Positions 1-8,636 of a stretch of DNA of 64,000 bases are shown here, piece by piece. The translations under genes and the position numbers were made by a program. The notes under the pieces were generated by a model. The model did not search any database and was not told where the DNA came from. It was given only the letters and a program-made list of their open reading frames with translations. This DNA is from JBFLYO01 sp040756745 (GTDB lineage: Bacteria; Bacteroidota; Ignavibacteria; UBA10030; UBA6906): assembly GCA_040756745.1 (NCBI GenBank), contig JBFLYO010000003.1, positions 1-64,000 on the forward strand, read 5' to 3'. Every line of letters starts with the position of its first letter. Positions within the stretch are counted from its first letter, which is position 1.

Positions 1-1
1 C

Positions 2-100
2 AAGGACTTCCATCCGGAGCTGCGCGTCACAGTCCCTAAGCGACAACCAGGGAGGCAAAGATACAAGAGCCGTAAGGCTGAAAACAAGAGAAAAAAGTAA
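2..100 (+). CDS. C-terminal tail of a gene entering from the left (partial)
   Basis: An open frame enters from the left edge and stops with TAA at 98-100. It gives 32 residues, beginning KDFHPELRV and ending in a very basic tail (KAENKRKK). A lysine/arginine-rich end is common in nucleic-acid-binding or ribosome-associated proteins, but the fragment is too short to assign. No competing reading is better supported, so this is only a probable gene end. Confidence 0.35.
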   Translation, partial: KDFHPELRVTVPKRQPGRQRYKSRKAENKRKK

Positions 101-189
101 CCGGACAAATGTCCTAATAGTAAATAGCCCGATCGGAAAATTCGAAGCCCGGCGTGAGGCACTGTCGCTCTGCACTCGCGCCGGGCCGT

Positions 190-300
190 GAATTCTCCAT
201 AACTGCACCTCTCTCTGCTCTCTTCTCTCTACTCTCTCATCTTCTTTTCAAACTCTCAACTGACAACTCATCACTCTTCACTCTCTCCTCTCTTTTCTCA
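190..300 (-). repeat. Low-complexity purine-rich array (minus strand) at the 3' end of the kinase gene
   Basis: On the minus strand this stretch is almost entirely short AGAG, GAGTGA and AGTTGAGAG motifs. It begins at the stop codon of the deoxynucleoside kinase gene: the TGA at 300-298 lies inside the repeat-like sequence. No convincing protein is encoded in it. It belongs with the other gene-end arrays of this window (46.3, 47.9, 58.1 and 63.0 kb). Nothing else is evident in 101-190. Confidence 0.6.
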
Positions 301-945
301 TCTCTTCTTTATCGCCCTCTCCACCCTCTTTACCACTTCCGACAGGTCCTCCGGCTTATTCACGAAGTCGAGCGTGTCCGACTCCACAATGAGCGCCTTC
401 CCCTTGTCGTAGCGCTGAATCCAGGCTTCGTAATGGCGATTGAGCTGCTCGAGATATTCCCGCCGGATCGACTGCTCAAAGTCCCGCCCGCGCAGTGAGA
501 TCTGGCGGAGCAGGGTGTCCACGTTCGCGCGGAGATAGATCAGCAGATCGGGAGGACGTAAGTACTCCGTCATGACCTCGTAGAGTGCGACGTAATTCTC
601 GTAGTCCCGCTCCTCCATGTTCCCGATCTCATAGAGGTTTCTGGCGAAGATCTCGGCATCTTCGTAAATCACGCGGTCCAGGATAACCGACGAGGGGCCC
701 TCGCTGATGGTCTTGTGGCTGCGGAAACGGTTTGACAGGAAATAGACCTGAAGGTTGAACGACCACCGCTTCATGTCGGCGTAGAAATCGCTCAGGTAGG
801 GATTGTCCTCCACCGATTCGAAGTAGGGGGTCCAGCCAAAATGCTTGCTCAGCAGGTTGGTAAGGGAAGATTTTCCTGAGCCGATGTTGCCGGCGACGGC
901 CAGAAAGTACTTCTTGTGGGGATGAGACTTCGTTTTCTTCTTCAT
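298..945 (-). CDS. Deoxynucleoside kinase (dAdo/dGuo/dCyd kinase family)
   Basis: This 215-residue cytoplasmic enzyme should phosphorylate deoxynucleosides with ATP in the nucleotide salvage pathway. A P-loop GNIGSGKSS lies at about residues 19-27, followed by the family's DRVIYED segment (DR base/substrate loop) near residue 98 and an arginine-rich lid (RGRDFEQS). The length matches bacterial dNKs of about 205-225 residues. The open frame runs 42 codons further upstream, but that stretch is inside the preceding gene and is proline/arginine-rich. The ATG at 945 gives a 4-nt ATGA overlap with the BtuF-like gene, implying translational coupling. The exact substrate cannot be told from sequence alone. 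Confidence 0.9.
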   Translation of the reverse strand: MKKKTKSHPHKKYFLAVAGNIGSGKSSLTNLLSKHFGWTPYFESVEDNPYLSDFYADMKRWSFNLQVYFLSNRFRSHKTISEGPSSVILDRVIYEDAEIFARNLYEIGNMEERDYENYVALYEVMTEYLRPPDLLIYLRANVDTLLRQISLRGRDFEQSIRREYLEQLNRHYEAWIQRYDKGKALIVESDTLDFVNKPEDLSEVVKRVERAIKKR

Positions 946-1820
946 CGTTGTTCGTGCAGGAGATGGACTAGTGATGCGAGGGCGTCCAGGGCGCGCGGGC
1001 CCGGACGGGTGACGAGGTTGGAATCCACCCGGTAGACCCGCTTGTGTCTGAGTGCCGAGACGATCTTCCACTCCGGAAACATCGCGGGGAGGCGGTACAC
1101 GTCCGAAATGGCGTCAGAAGTGATCAGGATGACGTCAGGATTGTTTGCGATGACCGTTTCGCGGCTGTAGGTCGGGTAGTTCCCGCGGGCATATGCAGCA
1201 AGGTTCACGCCCCCGGCTGCTTCGAGCAGCTCATGAATGAACGTGTTACGCCCCGCGACGATCAATGGCTGCAGAGAGACGACAAGGAGCGTGCGGACGC
1301 CCCCCCGGCCTGCAGTTGCGCGAAGGTCCCGTTCTCGCGCACGGAGTCTGTCGACAACTTTTACCGCACTGTCGGCGCAGCCGGTCAGCGTGCCGAGCTG
1401 TGTCAGTGAACGGTAGATCCCCTCGAGCGTTCGCGGGTTGGTGACGAAGACGGGAAAACCGAGGCCGGCCAGCCGACGGTAGTCGTCGCGCACGTTTCCC
1501 TCCATGCTCATAACGATCAGGTCGGGCTTCAGCCCCGCGACGGCCTCGATGTTCGGATTGATCATGCCGCCGACGCGAGGTTTGCGCCGGGCCTCAGCAG
1601 GGAAATCGCAATAGTCAGTGACCCCCACCACCCGGTCGCCGGCGCCGATGGCAAATAGCGATTCGGTGATGCTGGGAGCAAGCGACACGATGCGGCTTGC
1701 GGGAGAGCGAAGAGCGATCGTGCGCTGGATGTCGTCAACGACCGAAACCTGAGCCCATCCGCGGCTGAACGAGATCAGAGAGAGTACAAGCGGGAGGAGA
1801 AGAGCGCGGCGCGCAGCCAT
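942..1820 (-). CDS. BtuF/FhuD-like periplasmic metal-chelate binding protein
   Basis: A 292-residue ABC-type substrate-binding protein of the cobalamin/siderophore class. A signal peptide (about residues 1-23, cleavage near GWA) directs it to the periplasm. The family signature follows: PSITESLFAIGAGDRVVGV, then DYCDFP, then RVGGMINPNIEAV and LKPDLIV, as in BtuF-type vitamin B12 binders. No permease or ATPase lies beside it, so its transporter must be encoded elsewhere, or it serves a TonB-dependent system at a distance. It precedes and overlaps the deoxynucleoside kinase gene. A TTGATT-N17-TATATT promoter ends 5 nt before the ATG, so the message may be leaderless. The ligand (B12, heme or siderophore) is inferred from family only. 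Confidence 0.85.
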   Translation of the reverse strand: MAARRALLLPLVLSLISFSRGWAQVSVVDDIQRTIALRSPASRIVSLAPSITESLFAIGAGDRVVGVTDYCDFPAEARRKPRVGGMINPNIEAVAGLKPDLIVMSMEGNVRDDYRRLAGLGFPVFVTNPRTLEGIYRSLTQLGTLTGCADSAVKVVDRLRARERDLRATAGRGGVRTLLVVSLQPLIVAGRNTFIHELLEAAGGVNLAAYARGNYPTYSRETVIANNPDVILITSDAISDVYRLPAMFPEWKIVSALRHKRVYRVDSNLVTRPGPRALDALASLVHLLHEQR

Positions 1821-1825
1821 GGAGC

Positions 1826-1854
1826 AATATACTCCGGGACGGGCGGAGAATCAA
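1826..1854 (-). promoter_or_regulatory. Sigma-70-like promoter of the BtuF-like gene (possibly leaderless)
   Basis: On the minus strand, TTGATT (1854-1849), a 17-nt spacer and TATATT (1831-1826). Only 5 nt (GCTCC) separate the -10 box from the ATG at 1820, so transcription should start at or next to the start codon. Confidence 0.55.
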
Positions 1855-1885
1855 GATTCTGTCGACAACGCGGATGAGCCGCACG

Positions 1886-1916
1886 GGCCCCGCCGTGCCT
1901 ACAGATGTGCGGGGCC
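1886..1916 (-). other. GC-rich hairpin between cydB and the BtuF-like gene
   Basis: A perfect 8-bp stem GGCCCCGC/GCGGGGCC (1886-1893 with 909-916) with a 15-nt loop lies 25 nt past the cydB stop. There is no T-tract on either side, so it is at best a U-less terminator or mRNA end hairpin. Confidence 0.35.
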
Positions 1917-1940
1917 TGATGTGCGGAATGTGCCGTCAAC

Positions 1941-2960
1941 TCAATAGCTATCCGGTCCCAGAATGACTTTCCCCTTGAACGCCCGGTAGATGAACCAGGT
2001 ATAGGCGATCACGAACGGCATGCCGATCAGCGCAATGATCAGCATGACAGAGAGTGTCCCCTGCGTGGACGAGGCGTTGTAGATCGTAAGACTATACGCA
2101 AGGTCGGTGATCGACGGGACAAGGAGCGGGAAGAGACTGACTGCGCTCAACCCGATCGTCCCTGCGACCATAATACAGGAGAGTAGGAATGCGCGGAAGA
2201 ATTTCTCCCCCTTGAGCGCGACAGGATGGAGCAGGCCCGCCGCAAGGAACAGGATGAAGAACACCCAGAAGATCGGATTTCCCAGCAGGTCGCGGAAGAG
2301 AAATGGGGCCTCGAGGAGTGAATAGGCGGTCGCAATGATGTAGAGAAGAATGAACGCCATCCAGAGCCGGCTCGCGTAGCCGGTCATTTGCTTCCGCAAA
2401 TCGCCATCCGTCTTCACGGTAAGATACGTGGCACCGTGCATGCTGAATAGCGTCAGGCTCAGGAGGCCGATGAGGACAGCGTAGGGATTCAGGAGTCCAA
2501 AGAACGAGCCGGTGAATGTCCCGGCTGCATCGATCGGGATGCCGCGAAGAATGTTACCGAAAGCAACGCCGAGAAGCAGCGCGGGGAGCGCGCTCCCCAG
2601 GCCGAAGGACCAATCCCAGAAGGTGCGCCAACCGGGCGAGTCGACTTTCCCCCGGAATTCCATGGCGACGGCACGAAAGATCAGGGCGAGCAGGAGCAGA
2701 ACCAGTGCCAGATAAAACCCGCTGAACACCGTGGCATACACCGCAGGAAAGGCGGCAAAGAGCGCGCCGCCGCCGGTGAGGAGCCATACTTCGTTGCCAT
2801 CCCAGACGGGGGCAATGGCATTGATCAGCGTCCGCCGATCGGCCTCGCCGCGAGTGAACAGATGGAGTGCTCCGACGCCAAGATCGAAACCGTCCAGAAT
2901 CGCATACCCGGTCAGCAGGACCCCGATGAGGAGGAACCAGATCGAGTTCAGATCCATCAT
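1941..2960 (-). CDS. cydB: Cytochrome bd oxidase subunit II
   Basis: CydB, 339 residues, is the second subunit of the quinol-oxidising, oxygen-reducing cytochrome bd complex of the inner membrane. The N-terminus reads IWFLLIGVLLTGYAILDGFD, the family signature (the YAILDGFDLG motif), and the protein has about eight to nine hydrophobic segments. The TRGEADRRTLINAIAPVWDG segment is also typical. The ATG at 2960 overlaps the cydA stop by 4 nt (ATGA), so the two are co-translated. No cydX-like small ORF was recognised. The complex supports respiration at low oxygen or under nitrosative stress. Confidence 0.95.
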   Translation of the reverse strand: MMDLNSIWFLLIGVLLTGYAILDGFDLGVGALHLFTRGEADRRTLINAIAPVWDGNEVWLLTGGGALFAAFPAVYATVFSGFYLALVLLLLALIFRAVAMEFRGKVDSPGWRTFWDWSFGLGSALPALLLGVAFGNILRGIPIDAAGTFTGSFFGLLNPYAVLIGLLSLTLFSMHGATYLTVKTDGDLRKQMTGYASRLWMAFILLYIIATAYSLLEAPFLFRDLLGNPIFWVFFILFLAAGLLHPVALKGEKFFRAFLLSCIMVAGTIGLSAVSLFPLLVPSITDLAYSLTIYNASSTQGTLSVMLIIALIGMPFVIAYTWFIYRAFKGKVILGPDSY

Positions 2961-4291
2961 GCGAACACCTCCTTTGCGTGAGCCGGCTCAGGTCCCTGCT
3001 TCAGCTTCCTGACCAGCAGGTACACATAGAGCGAGCCAAGGAACAGGTAGACAAGACCGAAGAGAATGATCGATGTGAGGATTTCGCCTGCAGAGACCGT
3101 GACCGACACCGCATCGCTGGTACGCAGCAAATGATACACGATCCATGGCTGGCGACCGACCTCCGCGGCAATCCAGCCAAGCTGGCAGGCAATGAGCGGC
3201 AGAGGGATAGACCAGACCAGAAGTTTCAGAAGTTTCGGACTGGACCAGATTGTGCCTCTGAAAAGCTTCCACGCGGCGATTTTCATAATGATGATGAAAT
3301 AGACCCCCAGAACCACCATGTTGTGAAACGATACGAACGTAAGCCAGAGGGGAGGGATGTCGTAGGGGGGAAATTCATTAATGCCCTGGATGGGTGCATT
3401 CGGATCGCCGAAGGCGAGCCAGCTCAGCACTCCCGGAATTTCAAGGGTTGCCTTGAGTTCGGGCGGTTTGGTCATCGGATAGGCAAACAACACGATCGGG
3501 GCGCCCGTCTGGCTCGTATACAGTCCCTCGATGGCGGCGAACTTCTCCGGCTGTGTCCGAGCAACCTGACGCGCGTGCTCATGGCCGAAAGGGACAACCT
3601 GCAGAATCGACGCGACGAGCCCCACGATGACGCCGAGCCGCAAGGCTTTCTTTGCAAGCTCGAATTCCTTCCCCCGGAGGATCAGGAATGCGGCGATGCC
3701 CGCCATGAAGAACGCGCCGGTAACCAACGCCGCATCCACCGTGTGAAAATACCGGACTAACGTGGAGGGGTTGAACACGGCGTCCGCAAAGCTTGTGAGC
3801 TCGGCGCGTCCATTGCGGATTTCATAGCCAGCCGGCGTTTGCTGCCATGAATTTGCCACGATGATCCAGAAGGCGGAAATAGTCGCGCCCACGGCAACCA
3901 TCAGGGAGGAGAACCAGTGGACCCCGCGGGAGACGCGGCCCCGGCCGAACAGGTAGAGGCCGAGGAATCCCGATTCGAGAAAGAAGGCGAACACCCCTTC
4001 TGCAGCAAGGGGCGCGCCGAAGATGTCGCCGACGAACCGTGAATACTTTTCCCAGTTCATTCCGAACTGGAATTCCATGACGATTCCCGTGGCGACGCCC
4101 AGAGCGAAGGTCAGGCCCAGGATCTTTCCAAAGAACTTTCCGATCCGTACATACGCTTCATCCTTCTTGCGCCAGCCGAGCGTTTCAACCACCACAAGAA
4201 GCCAGGCCAGGCCTATGGTGATGGGTGGGAAGAGGAAGTGAAACCCGACCGTCAGTGCGAACTGCAGCCGGGCAAGCAGTACAGCATCCAT
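2957..4291 (-). CDS. cydA: Cytochrome bd oxidase subunit I, short Q-loop type
   Basis: CydA, 444 residues, carries hemes b558, b595 and d and the quinol site. The start at 4291 fits: MDAVLLARLQFALTVGFHFL is the standard CydA N-terminus (first heme-ligand His region), and AAAGGAG lies 7 nt upstream. The open frame continues upstream, but only with non-homologous sequence. The GRQPW motif is present (AAEVGRQPWIVYHLLRT). At 444 residues it is shorter than the 520-residue E. coli form, indicating the short Q-loop class. It lies 34 nt downstream of an Rrf2 regulator on the same strand, so regulation by that protein is likely. Confidence 0.95.
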   Translation of the reverse strand: MDAVLLARLQFALTVGFHFLFPPITIGLAWLLVVVETLGWRKKDEAYVRIGKFFGKILGLTFALGVATGIVMEFQFGMNWEKYSRFVGDIFGAPLAAEGVFAFFLESGFLGLYLFGRGRVSRGVHWFSSLMVAVGATISAFWIIVANSWQQTPAGYEIRNGRAELTSFADAVFNPSTLVRYFHTVDAALVTGAFFMAGIAAFLILRGKEFELAKKALRLGVIVGLVASILQVVPFGHEHARQVARTQPEKFAAIEGLYTSQTGAPIVLFAYPMTKPPELKATLEIPGVLSWLAFGDPNAPIQGINEFPPYDIPPLWLTFVSFHNMVVLGVYFIIIMKIAAWKLFRGTIWSSPKLLKLLVWSIPLPLIACQLGWIAAEVGRQPWIVYHLLRTSDAVSVTVSAGEILTSIILFGLVYLFLGSLYVYLLVRKLKQGPEPAHAKEVFA

Positions 4292-4325
4292 ACAGATTGC
4301 TCCTTTGAAGATGTGGAATTGGACG

Positions 4326-4784
4326 TCACGCGAATTGCTTCTGCCGTTCGTGCGCGTCAGTGTGTCGGGCATGACGGCGCGCGGCTGCGGCTGCAATGTC
4401 CGCCAGAGAGCGGGCGGTGAGCACCTTGTTGAGCTCCTCCTGGGCGGTACACCAGATCTCATGCACCGGACACCAGTCGGTCCTCGAACAGTGCCACGAG
4501 CTCATGAGACATCGGTTCAGGTACATGGGGCCTTCGACGGCCTCAATGACGTCGAGCATCGTGACCTGTTCCGGCATTCGTGCGAGCGCGATTCCGCCGC
4601 CGGCGCCGCGCTGCGACAGGAGCAGTCCCGCCCCCGCAAGCCGGGGAATGATCTTGCGCAGAAACATCTCCGGAATGTCCCATTCGCGAGCGACCTCCTG
4701 GATCTGCGCAATCGTCCCCGACGGCAGGGCTGCAAGGTACACCATGGCCCGAACCGCATACTCGCCTGTCATCGTCAGCTGCAT
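4326..4784 (-). CDS. Rrf2-family Fe-S transcriptional regulator
   Basis: This 152-residue protein has an N-terminal winged helix (MQLTMTGEYAVRAMVYLA) and the Rrf2 hallmark glycine-rich wing (SQRGAGGGIAL). Three cysteines in a C-x6-C-x5-C arrangement (around CLMSSWHC and SRTDWC) match the cluster-binding loop of IscR/NsrR relatives, so it probably senses iron-sulfur status, NO or redox state. The start at 4784 was preferred over an upstream ATG (4838) because the fold begins there and a purine-rich RBS (AGGAAGGGT) precedes it. It is the first gene of a likely Rrf2-cydA-cydB operon and may be autoregulated together with the oxidase genes; that link is inferred from position. Confidence 0.9.
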   Translation of the reverse strand: MQLTMTGEYAVRAMVYLAALPSGTIAQIQEVAREWDIPEMFLRKIIPRLAGAGLLLSQRGAGGGIALARMPEQVTMLDVIEAVEGPMYLNRCLMSSWHCSRTDWCPVHEIWCTAQEELNKVLTARSLADIAAAAARRHARHTDAHERQKQFA

Positions 4785-5041
4785 ACCCTTCCTCTGCTCT
4801 GTTGTTGGATGTCCGGGGGTGGTCAAGAAACATGCCAAAGAGGAGCAGATTGGTCACCTTGACTGAGAGGTGGAGACTGACAGAATTTATTGGCCGCGCG
4901 TGGAAATCCCACAGCGAAGTGAGCAATGTGTTTTCCATTTGGTGAGAATCTGCAACGCTTCGCATTTTCAAATCCGGGAACTGCAATTGATTTTCGAGGG
5001 GCATTTACGGAGATTAAGGTCTTATCAATCAGGATCCATGC

Positions 5042-6304
5042 GTGGATAAATTCATCATTCACGGCGGAGAGCGGCTCAACGGGACGGTGGCCATCAGCGG
5101 TGCCAAGAATGCGTCGCTGGCCCTTATGCCCGCCGCGCTGCTTGCCTCCGGCGTGACCCGCCTTCGTAATACGCCGGCCCTCCGAGATGTTACCACCATG
5201 TCCGCCCTCCTTAAGACCATGGGGGTTGCCATCGAGTTCAAGAACAACGTGCTGGCGCTCGATACCCGGAAAGTGACCGGGCACGAGGCCCCGTACGAGC
5301 ACGTCAAGAAGATGCGTGCCTCGGTCTACGTGCTCGGACCGTTGCTTGCACGGTACGGAGAGGCAAAAGTCTCCCTCCCCGGCGGGTGCGCCTGGGGTCC
5401 CCGCCCCATTAACCTCCATATTGAAGGGATGCGGAAGCTTGGAGCGGAGATCGAGATGGAAGGGGGGTACATCATTGCCAGAGCCAAGCGGCTTTCCGGC
5501 GCCCGCATTCATTTTGACGTTTCAAGCGTCGGCGCAACCGGGAACGTGATGATGGCCGCGGTCCTGGCCCGCGGCACCACGGTGATCGAGAACGCCGCCA
5601 TTGAGCCGGAGATTACCGCGCTCGCCGAATTCCTGAACCAGATGGGGGCAAAGATCGCAGGTATCGGTTCCAACCGCCTCGAGATTGAAGGGGTGGAGTC
5701 GGTCCGGCCGGCGCAGGCGCGGACAATTCCCGATAGGATCGAAGCGGAGACGTTCCTGGTCGCGGCCGCAATGACCGGCGGCGAAGTCACGCTGACCAAC
5801 GTAAGACCGGAGCATTGCTCGGCAGTGCTTGCTAAACTGGAAGATGCGGGATGCACGATCGTGCCGGGGAACGACACCATAACGATCACCGCTCCCGAAA
5901 CCGTCCGCCCCGTCGACGTTACAGCAACCATCTACCCCGGCTTCCCCACCGACATGCAGGCCCAATGGACTGCGCTCATGTCGATCGCATCGGGGACCTC
6001 CATCGTGACGGACTCGATCTATTTCGATCGGTTCAAGCATATTCCTGAACTTCTGCGGCTCGGGGCCGATATCGAGCTGAAAGAGAACGCCGCAATCGTG
6101 CGCGGGGTGCAGCGGCTCACAGGAGCAAAGGTGATGTCTACCGACCTCCGCGCCTCGGCGTCCCTTATTCTGGCAGGACTTGTGGCATCCGGCACAACGG
6201 AAGTGCTGCGTGTCTACCATATCGACCGCGGGTACGAGGCGATCGAGAAGAAGCTGCAGGGGCTGGGGGCCGACATCCAGCGCGTGGCGGGGGAGGAGTT
6301 CTGA
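5042..6304 (+). CDS. murA: UDP-N-acetylglucosamine 1-carboxyvinyltransferase
   Basis: MurA, 420 residues, transfers enolpyruvate from PEP to UDP-GlcNAc, the first committed step of peptidoglycan synthesis in the cytoplasm. The catalytic loop LPGGCAWGPRP holds Cys116, the residue alkylated by fosfomycin, and Lys22-Asn23 of the substrate site is present (ISGAKNASLAL). Length matches the family (about 418). The start is GTG at 5042, since an ATG four bases upstream is out of frame. It is divergent from the Rrf2 gene, with 257 nt between them in which I see no clear promoter. The next gene starts one base after its stop. Confidence 0.95.
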   Translation: MDKFIIHGGERLNGTVAISGAKNASLALMPAALLASGVTRLRNTPALRDVTTMSALLKTMGVAIEFKNNVLALDTRKVTGHEAPYEHVKKMRASVYVLGPLLARYGEAKVSLPGGCAWGPRPINLHIEGMRKLGAEIEMEGGYIIARAKRLSGARIHFDVSSVGATGNVMMAAVLARGTTVIENAAIEPEITALAEFLNQMGAKIAGIGSNRLEIEGVESVRPAQARTIPDRIEAETFLVAAAMTGGEVTLTNVRPEHCSAVLAKLEDAGCTIVPGNDTITITAPETVRPVDVTATIYPGFPTDMQAQWTALMSIASGTSIVTDSIYFDRFKHIPELLRLGADIELKENAAIVRGVQRLTGAKVMSTDLRASASLILAGLVASGTTEVLRVYHIDRGYEAIEKKLQGLGADIQRVAGEEF

Positions 6305-6305
6305 C

Positions 6306-8636
6306 GTGGCGGATGACCAGCAGGGGGAGGCGAGCCCTCCATCGCCCCGCCTGTCCACGAGGCGGGTGTCAGCCCACCCGCTGAGAGCGGCCGGCATCGT
6401 CTATGCGGTCGTTGCGATCGCATGCACCCGAATCCCCCTTCTGAATTACCTCGGCTACGAATTCTCCGCGCTGATCGCCCTTGTGGGATCGTGCATCGCC
6501 GGCGTGACCACGATCCGCATCATTGGTGGGGTGTACCACGCTTCTTATCCTGATGACGCGGAAGTACCGGCTGCCGTCCGCCGTGCGCTTGGCACGGCCG
6601 CCATCGGGAATATCGTCCTCCTGCTGATTCCGCTTGTGATCATCAGCGCGAATGCTTTCTTCATCCGCAACTGTTCCTGGGGTGAAGGCGCGGCGTTCTT
6701 TTTCCTTCTCCCCTTTGTGAGCGTTCTCTTCGGGACGGCGCTGGGCTTCCTCTGCGCGGTGCATTACCGGCACCCGCGCCTCATGTTCTTCGTGTACTGT
6801 GCAATATTGGTCGGATACAGCATAGTCCTTGGGTACGTCACTCCGGCGATCTTTTCCTACAATTTTCTCTATGGGTATTTTCCAGGACTGACGTACGACG
6901 AGATCCTCCCGCTGACCGGCACGCTCGTCCTGTTTCGGCTTCTCACCCTTCTCCTTGCAGCGGCCTGCGTCTGGCTGGGCATGATCATCCTTGAGGATTC
7001 GTCGCCGCGCGATTCCGCCGTGGTGAAAGGGATCCGGCTCGTGGGGGGCCTGGTGGCCCCGGGCCGGAGGATCCGGACGGCCGGGATCATGGTTGCCCTC
7101 GCAGCATTTACCATGCTCCGATGCGAGCTCGGGTTCGAATCAACGGCAGGATATATCCGGGAATCCCTCGGCAGCGAACTGCGAACCGAGCACTTCGTCA
7201 TATACTACGCTCCCTCCTCCATGTCGGAGGACGAGATCCGGCGCGTGGGCAAGGAACACGAGTTTGAGCTCCACCAGATCCTGGAGGCATTTGCCCTTCC
7301 CCCCACCATTCGGCTCTCATCCTACATCTATCCGTCCGTCGAATCGAAACGCCGCTTCATCGGTGCAGGGAACACGGATATTACTAAGCCGTGGAACGGT
7401 GAGATTCATCTTGCACAGCAGTCGCTCGAAGGATCGTTGCGCCACGAACTGGTGCATGCGGCTGCTGCGCCGTTCGGCCTTCCGGTGATCAGGGCAAGCC
7501 TGAGCACAGGACTCGTGGAAGGGCTGGCGATGGCGTTGGGAGGGGAGTGGGGGACTAGGACGCTGCACGAATATGCGGCTGCCATGCGGGCATACGGAGT
7601 TGCACCCGACATCAAGGGACTGATGAGTTTCTGGGGCTTTGCCTCGCAGCACTCCTCCGTCAGTTATGTGCTCGCGGGCTCTTTCTGCAAATATCTTATC
7701 GACCGGTATGGCATGAGGAAGATGACGCTCATCTACCGCACGACAAATTACGCCGGCGTGTATGGCAGGACGCTCGATCAGCTCATCGCTGAATGGCATG
7801 CGTATCTTGACCGGTACACGGTGGAGGAGGAGGACCGTGACTGCGTGGATGCGCTCTTCCGCCGTCCGCCGATCTTCGGCAAGATCTGCCCGCGCGTGCT
7901 GGCGCGGAGGACTGTTGATGCCCGCGTGGCGCTCGTACGGCGAAACTATCCGGCGGCGGAATCGCTCTTTGCCGACATCTACAGCGAAGGTCACAGCTAT
8001 GAGGCACTGTCGGGCCGGCTGACGAGCGCGCTCCGCCGCGGACGGTACAGGGTCCTGACCGGCGCGCTCGACACCATCGTCGGCCCCGACGAGCATCCGG
8101 CGCGCTTCCTTCCGCTCTTTATCGCCATGGGAGACGCCTGCTGGGCGGAAGGAGAACAAGCGAGGGCGGCCGCGCTGTATGAGCGGATCTATCATGCGGA
8201 TCTCTCCGACCCATTGACCGAAGCAGCGGGGATCAGGCTTCTTGCGCTTCACGACGAGCGTGAAGGATCTCCCTTTCTCCCCCTCTTCCTGTCGGATGCT
8301 CCCGACAGCGTGCGCGCTGTTGCGATCGATTCGGTGCTCGAGGCGCGGGGGGAGATCCCGTGGCTCCTCTATCTCAAAGGGAGGATGTTGATGCGACTCG
8401 GCAACGATGCGCGGGCCGTCAATGTCCTCAAGCGCGTCGACCTCCTGAATGCGGATCGTGCGCTGGATGCCCTCCGACAGCGGTATCTCGGCGAATCGCT
8501 CTATCGACTCGGACGGTACGACGAAGCCCGGACCTGCTTCTGGACCTCGCTCGACGCGGAGTACAGCGACGCGGCTGAGGAACGCATCAACACCTGGATC
8601 GACAGGTGTGAATGGATGCAGGCCCATGCCAGGTGA
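6306..8636 (+). CDS. Polytopic membrane protein with gluzincin metallopeptidase domain and TPR-like C-terminus
   Basis: A 776-residue protein with three parts. Residues 20-290 hold about seven hydrophobic segments. Residues 295-500 form a peptidase-MA-like domain: HELVH at 380-384 followed by a glutamate at 405 (GLVEGLA) gives the HExxH-x20-E pattern of gluzincin zinc peptidases. Residues 520-776 are helical repeats resembling TPRs (for example VLKRVDLLNADRALDAL, then YRLGRYDEA). The GTG at 6306, one base after the murA stop, is the chosen start. It overlaps the following GT9 gene by 11 nt. It could be an intramembrane-anchored protease acting on cell-envelope proteins; substrate and side of the membrane are unknown. 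I do not recognise a named family for the whole architecture. Confidence 0.75.
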   Translation: MADDQQGEASPPSPRLSTRRVSAHPLRAAGIVYAVVAIACTRIPLLNYLGYEFSALIALVGSCIAGVTTIRIIGGVYHASYPDDAEVPAAVRRALGTAAIGNIVLLLIPLVIISANAFFIRNCSWGEGAAFFFLLPFVSVLFGTALGFLCAVHYRHPRLMFFVYCAILVGYSIVLGYVTPAIFSYNFLYGYFPGLTYDEILPLTGTLVLFRLLTLLLAAACVWLGMIILEDSSPRDSAVVKGIRLVGGLVAPGRRIRTAGIMVALAAFTMLRCELGFESTAGYIRESLGSELRTEHFVIYYAPSSMSEDEIRRVGKEHEFELHQILEAFALPPTIRLSSYIYPSVESKRRFIGAGNTDITKPWNGEIHLAQQSLEGSLRHELVHAAAAPFGLPVIRASLSTGLVEGLAMALGGEWGTRTLHEYAAAMRAYGVAPDIKGLMSFWGFASQHSSVSYVLAGSFCKYLIDRYGMRKMTLIYRTTNYAGVYGRTLDQLIAEWHAYLDRYTVEEEDRDCVDALFRRPPIFGKICPRVLARRTVDARVALVRRNYPAAESLFADIYSEGHSYEALSGRLTSALRRGRYRVLTGALDTIVGPDEHPARFLPLFIAMGDACWAEGEQARAAALYERIYHADLSDPLTEAAGIRLLALHDEREGSPFLPLFLSDAPDSVRAVAIDSVLEARGEIPWLLYLKGRMLMRLGNDARAVNVLKRVDLLNADRALDALRQRYLGESLYRLGRYDEARTCFWTSLDAEYSDAAEERINTWIDRCEWMQAHAR

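Noticed and set aside
154..498. Plus-strand frame rich in Ser and Leu
   Set aside because: Translation of the CT-rich array and the antisense of the kinase gene.
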